DNA from: Opitutia bacterium
GTDB taxonomy: Bacteria > Verrucomicrobiota > Verrucomicrobiia > Opitutales > UBA953
Assembly (NCBI GenBank): GCA_003485955.1
Contig: DNHH01000081.1
Span: 10,509-16,415 of the forward strand
DNA length: 5,907 nucleotides
Reading direction: 5' to 3'
Shown here piece after piece: positions 5,483 through 5,907 of the stretch (the stretch's first letter is position 1; each line of letters starts with the position of its first letter). The position numbers and the translations under genes were made by a program. The notes beneath the pieces are model-generated. The model was not told where the DNA came from, searched no databases, and worked only from the letters and a program-made list of their open reading frames with translations.

Positions 5483-5907
5483 GCCAGGACGACCAACCCG
5501 AATCCACCGGCCGCTTTAACCCAAAGCCACTTCTTATTTGGCTGCTTTTGGTAACCGCGACCATTGCCCTCGTGCAGTATTCTGCGCCGAGCATTCGAGA
5601 GCCACAGAAGTTAGAAAACTCACAAGTTTTAGCCTACGCACAAGATCGTAAAATTAAAAACGCCAAAGTTCAGCCCGATCGCAGTGGCGGTACGGATAAC
5701 TGGTACACAATCACGGGCGAGCTCGTCGTAAAGGGTGAAGAGAAAGACGCTGCCCCTAGCGAATTTATCGCTTCAGGTAAATTGACCGATGCCGATTACG
5801 CATCCTTACGTGCCGCCGTCGGGTCAGATAATTTTAAAGAAATTAAAGCCGACACCGCCGCTTCGACATTCTTTGGGCTCTTGCCTTCACTTATCTTTTA
5901 CGCCGCG
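5479..5907 (+). CDS. ftsH: ATP-dependent zinc metalloprotease FtsH, N-terminal part (3' end outside window)
   Basis: FtsH is a membrane-anchored hexameric AAA+ protease that extracts and degrades misfolded membrane proteins and some regulators. Only the first 143 residues are present. A short polar N-terminus ending in GRFNPKP leads to transmembrane segment 1 (about 17-33, LLIWLLLVTATIALVQY). A periplasmic domain of about 95 residues follows, containing NWYTITGELVVKG, then the start of segment 2 (from about 131, FFGLLPSLIFYAA) at the window edge. The AAA+ and HEXXH protease domains would lie beyond 5907, so the call rests on N-terminal architecture, the FNPKP-type start and the tilS-ftsH order. 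The ATG lies inside the tilS stop (ATGA, 5479-5482); no Shine-Dalgarno is evident, consistent with coupling. Confidence 0.85.
   Translation, partial: MSQDDQPESTGRFNPKPLLIWLLLVTATIALVQYSAPSIREPQKLENSQVLAYAQDRKIKNAKVQPDRSGGTDNWYTITGELVVKGEEKDAAPSEFIASGKLTDADYASLRAAVGSDNFKEIKADTAASTFFGLLPSLIFYAA

Overview
This window reads as an ordinary bacterial chromosomal segment of housekeeping genes, all coding on the + strand, with one tRNA gene on the - strand. The proteins are full-length, with intact family motifs. The gene set and order (argG end, tRNA-Cys, ispF, ndk, a zinc-ribbon membrane protein, then serS-tilS-ftsH), the moderately GC-rich coding style, the divergent motif variants and the weak Shine-Dalgarno sites suggest a Verrucomicrobia/Opitutae-type or related PVC-group bacterium. 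That placement is inference from protein style, not from a search. I see no mobile element, CRISPR array, phage gene or attachment site.

Layout. Positions 1-440 are the C-terminal third of argininosuccinate synthase (argG), closed by a perfect 24-base palindrome and a T-run (460-489), a clear rho-independent terminator. Immediately after, on the - strand, is a complete tRNA-Cys(GCA) with encoded CCA (496-570). A 98-base gap leads to ispF (669-1154, isoprenoid synthesis). A 102-base leader containing a hairpin over the Shine-Dalgarno precedes ndk (1257-1691, NTP synthesis). A long GC-rich hairpin (1709-1755) lies between ndk and a gene for an unrecognised small membrane protein with an N-terminal zinc ribbon (1797-2471). 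The longest gene-free stretch (2472-2740, 269 bases) lies before serS and contains switch-like complementary segments that reach the serS start codon. serS (2741-4009), tilS (4058-5482) and the beginning of ftsH (5479-5907, cut by the window edge) look like one operon: 48 bases separate serS from tilS, and tilS and ftsH overlap by ATGA.

Function together. serS and tilS both serve translation (Ser-tRNA charging; lysidine at the wobble base of the Ile CAU tRNA), tRNA-Cys is also translational, and ftsH provides membrane protein quality control; tilS next to ftsH is a widespread bacterial arrangement. ispF, ndk and argG are unrelated metabolic genes.

No new multi-gene system is evident. The most interesting signals are RNA-level: the serS leader, the ndk Shine-Dalgarno hairpin with a decoy repeat, the leader-trailer complementarity around tRNA-Cys, and the unexplained hairpin after ndk. 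All were found by reading complementarity by eye, without folding energies or homologue alignment.
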